Shown here: positions 61,557 to 64,000 of the stretch, one piece after another | Position numbering within the stretch: position 1 is the first letter of the stretch | How the letters are laid out: the number at the start of each line of letters is the position of its first letter | Position numbers and translations under genes: made by a program | Assembly (NCBI RefSeq): GCF_003945345.1 | Contig: NZ_AP019308.1 | Coordinates: 6,142,001 to 6,206,000, forward strand | DNA: 64,000 nucleotides | Direction of reading: 5' to 3' | Source: Paenibacillus baekrokdamisoli | GTDB taxonomy: Bacteria; Bacillota; Bacilli; Paenibacillales; Paenibacillaceae | The notes under the pieces: generated by a model | What the model was told of the DNA's origin: nothing | Databases searched by the model: none | Seen by the model: only the letters and a program-made list of their open reading frames with translations

Positions 61557-61576
61557 TGTTATCTTCATCATAACAA
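61557..61576 (-). promoter_or_regulatory. Inverted repeat upstream of fnr
   Basis: TTGTTAT-N6-ATAACAA-type repeat (7-bp arms) lies about 25 bases before the fnr start. It could be an autoregulatory or Rex-like site; the spacing does not match the Rex consensus exactly. Confidence 0.4.
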
Positions 61577-61637
61577 GGGATCGAGGTGAATGTTATCGGG
61601 GAATCTCCTGATTTATGGAGGGAAAAACCCTTAGATC

Positions 61638-61653
61638 AATGAGAAATATCACA
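61638..61653 (+). promoter_or_regulatory. Degenerate Fnr-like box before the NreA-like gene
   Basis: AATGA-GAAATA-TCACA matches eight of ten positions of the Fnr consensus. The upstream half is weak, so this is a low-confidence call. Confidence 0.3.
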
Positions 61654-61678
61654 TTTCGTAAAAAAACGGTAAGGATTA

Positions 61679-62164
61679 ATGAGGAAAGAAGGTCCTCGGG
61701 TGAAGCAGCTATCGCATGAACTGGAGCAATTATTGGATCAAATTCGAGCGGATTTAGGTTGTGATTTCTGTTCCATTGGTCTTATCCATACTGAAGAACA
61801 GGTCATCTATTGGCGGTATTCGAGCGGTCAATTAAATGAGAAATGCCGCCGTATTACAGAGCGTACCGGGCGCGGTATAGGGGAAACGGTCATTCGAATT
61901 GGCCGGGCTGTTGAGCTCGTCACATCCGAACTATTCGTCACACGACGTATTCAAGAGTTCCCGATTCTGCTTGCGGAGAAGCTGGCATCAGCCTTTGTTG
62001 TTCCGATTGTGGTTGGACGTCAAACGCTTGCTGTCCTTCTGGCCGGGAACCGAAGAGAACATGTCCATGTTTCAATTGATCGCCATTTAGTGCTGAATGC
62101 TGGAGCTCAGTTAACAGCTTTTATTGTTCAGCAGCAGAATAACCCGAACTTCTCCCTGATTTGA
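61679..62164 (+). CDS. GAF-domain protein, NreA-like nitrate sensor
   Basis: This 161-residue protein is essentially one GAF domain (about 10-150) with VQ-rich ends. Its position directly before NreC- and NreB-like genes points to NreA, the nitrate-binding GAF partner of the NreBC system. ATG 61679 is preceded by AAGGATT. GTG 61700 with GAAAGAAGG is an alternative. The residues of the nitrate pocket could not be confirmed by eye. Confidence 0.65.
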   Translation: MRKEGPRVKQLSHELEQLLDQIRADLGCDFCSIGLIHTEEQVIYWRYSSGQLNEKCRRITERTGRGIGETVIRIGRAVELVTSELFVTRRIQEFPILLAEKLASAFVVPIVVGRQTLAVLLAGNRREHVHVSIDRHLVLNAGAQLTAFIVQQQNNPNFSLI

Positions 62165-62207
62165 TATACTAGGTGCAGTAGCACAACATACAGGGGGAGG
62201 TAAGTAA

Positions 62208-62861
62208 ATGGTTCGTATTATGGTAGTGGATGATCATGCCGTCGTTCGTTCTGGAATGGTCATGCTGCTCGGCGGTAAGAACGGCATGGAGATCGTAGGC
62301 GAGGCAGCGGATGGCGACGAAGCGATTCGTTTGGCTGAAACAATCAAACCTGATGTCGTTCTAATGGATATTAGCATGCCCAGCGGTAAAGATGGACTTA
62401 CAGCTACAACGGAGCTGAAGAAGCGCCTTCCGGATACAGCCGTTCTTATTCTGACGATGCATGATGATGAGGCGTATTTATTTCGCGCCATTCAGGCAGG
62501 TGCATCCGGCTATTTACTTAAGAGCGCGTCGCATGAGGAGCTCATAAGCGCAATTCGCAGTGTTGCCGAAGGCAACGCTTATTTGCATCCCACGGCAACG
62601 AAAAGGCTCATGAGCGATTACCTCGATAAGCTGAAGCGCGGGGATTATGGCGATACCTATGAGCTATTGTCCGATCGGGAGAAGGAAATTATGGCCAAGG
62701 TAGCGCAGGGTTTCTCCAATAAGGAGATTGCGGATCAGCTGATCATCAGTGTGAAGACGGTAGAATCTCATAAGAGCAACTTGATGGATAAGCTGGGGCT
62801 GAAGACCAAACCGGATCTGGTGAAACTAGCTATGAAGAAGGGATTGCTGAATTATGACTGA
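62208..62861 (+). CDS. NreC-type LuxR-family response regulator
   Basis: This 217-residue regulator has an N-terminal receiver (Asp54 in LMDISMP, switch Lys in YLLKSA) and a C-terminal LuxR-type helix-turn-helix (about 155-215; EKEIMAKVAQGFSNKEIADQ). It pairs with the NreB-like kinase, whose ATG overlaps this stop. NreC activates nitrate/nitrite respiration genes in Staphylococcus; targets here are outside the window or among the low-oxygen genes. GGGGGAGGTAAG precedes ATG 62208. Confidence 0.85.
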   Translation: MVRIMVVDDHAVVRSGMVMLLGGKNGMEIVGEAADGDEAIRLAETIKPDVVLMDISMPSGKDGLTATTELKKRLPDTAVLILTMHDDEAYLFRAIQAGASGYLLKSASHEELISAIRSVAEGNAYLHPTATKRLMSDYLDKLKRGDYGDTYELLSDREKEIMAKVAQGFSNKEIADQLIISVKTVESHKSNLMDKLGLKTKPDLVKLAMKKGLLNYD

Positions 62862-63966
62862 TACAGGAGGGAGAGAGCATGCAGCCGCTGGCAAAATAGC
62901 CGGTGATGTAGCCAAGCTCATGGCTGAAATCGATGACCGGTTGACGGACTCTCAATATCGGGACATGCTGAAGCGATCCTTGAAGCAGTTTTCGGACGTC
63001 AAGTTTGCACTTGATGAAGCTTCTATTGTAGCGATCACCAACCGGAAGGGCAATATTAAGTATGTGAATGATAAATTCTGTGAAATATCCGGCTACGGCC
63101 GGGAGGAACTGATTGGACAGGATCATCGTATTATTAACTCACGCTATCACGATAAAGGCTTTTTTCAAGAGCTGTGGCGAACGATTGCAGCGGGTAACGT
63201 GTGGCGAGGCGACATTAAGAATCTGGCTAAGAATGGTCGGTTGTACTGGGTAAATACGACGATTGTCCCTTTTTTGGAGGAAGACGGCAAGCCCTATCAG
63301 TATCTAGCCATTCGTCATGAGGTTACTCGCCTGAAGGAAACCGAGGAAGAGCTGCAGAACATGATGGCGCAGATGATGGGGATTCAAGAGGAGGAGCGCA
63401 GACGAATTTCACGTGATTTGCATGATGGAATTGGTCAAAGTCTCTTCAGCTTGAAAATTTCACTGGATCGTATCTTATTAGATCATGAATCGGATGATCT
63501 GAAGCTGCTTAGACAGGATGTAACCCAATTAATGACGGATGTCCGGGGGCTCGCATGGGAGCTGCGACCGTCTGTACTTGATGATCTCGGCGTTGTTCCT
63601 GCTTTGCGCACGTATATCGAGCATTTCAGCAGCTATTATGGGATACGCGTACATTTTGAGAGCGGGTTAAGTGAACGTCCACCTTTGCTGGTAGAGACGA
63701 CGATCTTCCGCGTTGTTCAAGAGGCGCTCACGAATGTCAGCAAATATGCAGATGTTTCTGAGGCGGCTGTGTATGTAACGGAGCATGAGGGATACATTCA
63801 AACGATCGTTGAAGACAAGGGAGTCGGATTTACGAGAGGCAAAAGCGGAGGCGGCGTTGGCTTGTTCAGTATGGAAGAGAGGGCGCGATCCGTTGGCGGC
63901 GAGCTGCAGATTCATTCCATTATGGGGCAGGGGACAACGGTGGTGCTCAAGATTTTCGCTAAATAG
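62854..63966 (+). CDS. NreB-like cytoplasmic PAS histidine kinase lacking Fe-S cysteines
   Basis: This 370-residue soluble kinase of the HisKA_3 (NarL-partner) family has an N-terminal region (1-50), a PAS domain (about 52-170; YVNDKFCEISGYGREELIG and IKNLAKNGRLYW), a dimerisation helix with His190 (RDLHDGIGQ) and an ATPase domain (VVQEALTNV, EDKGVGF). True NreB carries four cysteines in PAS for an oxygen-sensitive [4Fe-4S] cluster. Here PAS has a single Cys, so a different cofactor (FAD or haem) or redox signal is likely. It overlaps nreC by eight bases. Confidence 0.82.
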   Translation: MTDTGGREHAAAGKIAGDVAKLMAEIDDRLTDSQYRDMLKRSLKQFSDVKFALDEASIVAITNRKGNIKYVNDKFCEISGYGREELIGQDHRIINSRYHDKGFFQELWRTIAAGNVWRGDIKNLAKNGRLYWVNTTIVPFLEEDGKPYQYLAIRHEVTRLKETEEELQNMMAQMMGIQEEERRRISRDLHDGIGQSLFSLKISLDRILLDHESDDLKLLRQDVTQLMTDVRGLAWELRPSVLDDLGVVPALRTYIEHFSSYYGIRVHFESGLSERPPLLVETTIFRVVQEALTNVSKYADVSEAAVYVTEHEGYIQTIVEDKGVGFTRGKSGGGVGLFSMEERARSVGGELQIHSIMGQGTTVVLKIFAK

Positions 63967-63969
63967 AAG

Positions 63970-63985
63970 TGTGATATAACGCACA
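63970..63985 (+). promoter_or_regulatory. Near-consensus Fnr box at the right edge
   Basis: TGTGA-TATAAC-GCACA matches nine of ten positions of the Fnr consensus, four bases past the NreB-like stop. It points to another low-oxygen gene beyond the window. Confidence 0.65.
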
Positions 63986-64000
63986 GCGTTCTCCTTTCAT

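Noticed and set aside
61557..61576. Rex operator at the fnr promoter
   Set aside because: The arms lack the GTGA/TCAC core and the total spacing is one base off, so it is reported only as an inverted repeat.
1..64000. Prophage, insertion sequence, integrase, tRNA or rRNA genes
   Set aside because: No transposase, integrase, phage structural gene, or recognisable tRNA or rRNA sequence was found on reading both strands.

Overview
The window looks like chromosomal DNA of a soil- or plant-associated Paenibacillaceae bacterium (Paenibacillus or a close relative). This is inferred from gene content: YesM/YesN-type two-component systems beside lipoprotein-dependent sugar ABC transporters without their own ATPase, many secreted carbohydrate-active enzymes, strong AAGGAGG-type ribosome binding sites, frequent TTG/GTG starts, and a Bacillus-type Fnr with cytochrome bd. 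No rRNA, tRNA, prophage, insertion sequence or CRISPR array was seen.

Layout. (1) 1-8.8 kb: end of a sugar-uptake locus (two permeases, sensor kinase, AraC-type response regulator, binding lipoprotein), then a large exported beta-helix protein. (2) 8.9-13.8 kb: AraC regulator, a 150-bp imperfect palindrome, a GH78-like rhamnosidase, and a GntR/LacI-type repressor with a well-formed promoter and operator. (3) 14-16.4 kb: ArsR regulator and SRPBCC protein, a small Ig-like hypothetical, and a short RidA remnant behind a promoter that carries a LexA-like box. (4) 16.6-28.2 kb: a complete uptake-and-digestion operon (response regulator, kinase, binding lipoprotein, two permeases, GH42, GH2, NodB-like deacetylase), with the three enzymes predicted cytoplasmic. 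(5) 28.3-37.5 kb: PRISE-type reductase and HxlR regulator, a 1035-residue secreted multidomain glycosidase, WYL regulator divergent from an SDR, AraC regulator and a PhyH-type dioxygenase. (6) 37.8-41.3 kb: two tandem secreted alginate-lyase-family enzymes. (7) 41.4-53.4 kb: RlmN-type methyltransferase, Rrf2 regulator and NAD(P)-binding reductase sharing an operator design, an exported propeller-like protein, SWIM/SNF2 helicase, two PAP2-type proteins, a GNAT/CD3324-like pair and a lipoprotein. (8) 53.5-64 kb: an oxygen-response block of ldh-cydA-cydB-cydD-cydC, a convergent Fnr regulator with a cysteine-rich C-terminus, and NreA/NreC/NreB-like sensor genes.

How it fits together. The left two thirds is an accessory polysaccharide-scavenging region in which extracellular lyases and glycosidases release oligosaccharides, two YesMN systems sense them, lipoprotein/permease pairs import them, and cytoplasmic enzymes finish the digestion. 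The right end is a compact low-oxygen module. An ideal TGTGA-N6-TCACA box lies upstream of ldh-cyd, and a second near-perfect box lies at the extreme right edge, predicting another Fnr target just outside the window. The items most worth a second look are this Fnr circuit, the duplicated leader repeat in front of ldh, the paired GTAAC-N7-GTTAC operators, the G-quadruplex tract after the WYL gene, the LexA-like promoter, and the deacetylase inside the sugar operon. All functional statements rest on reading motifs and context; no database search was run.
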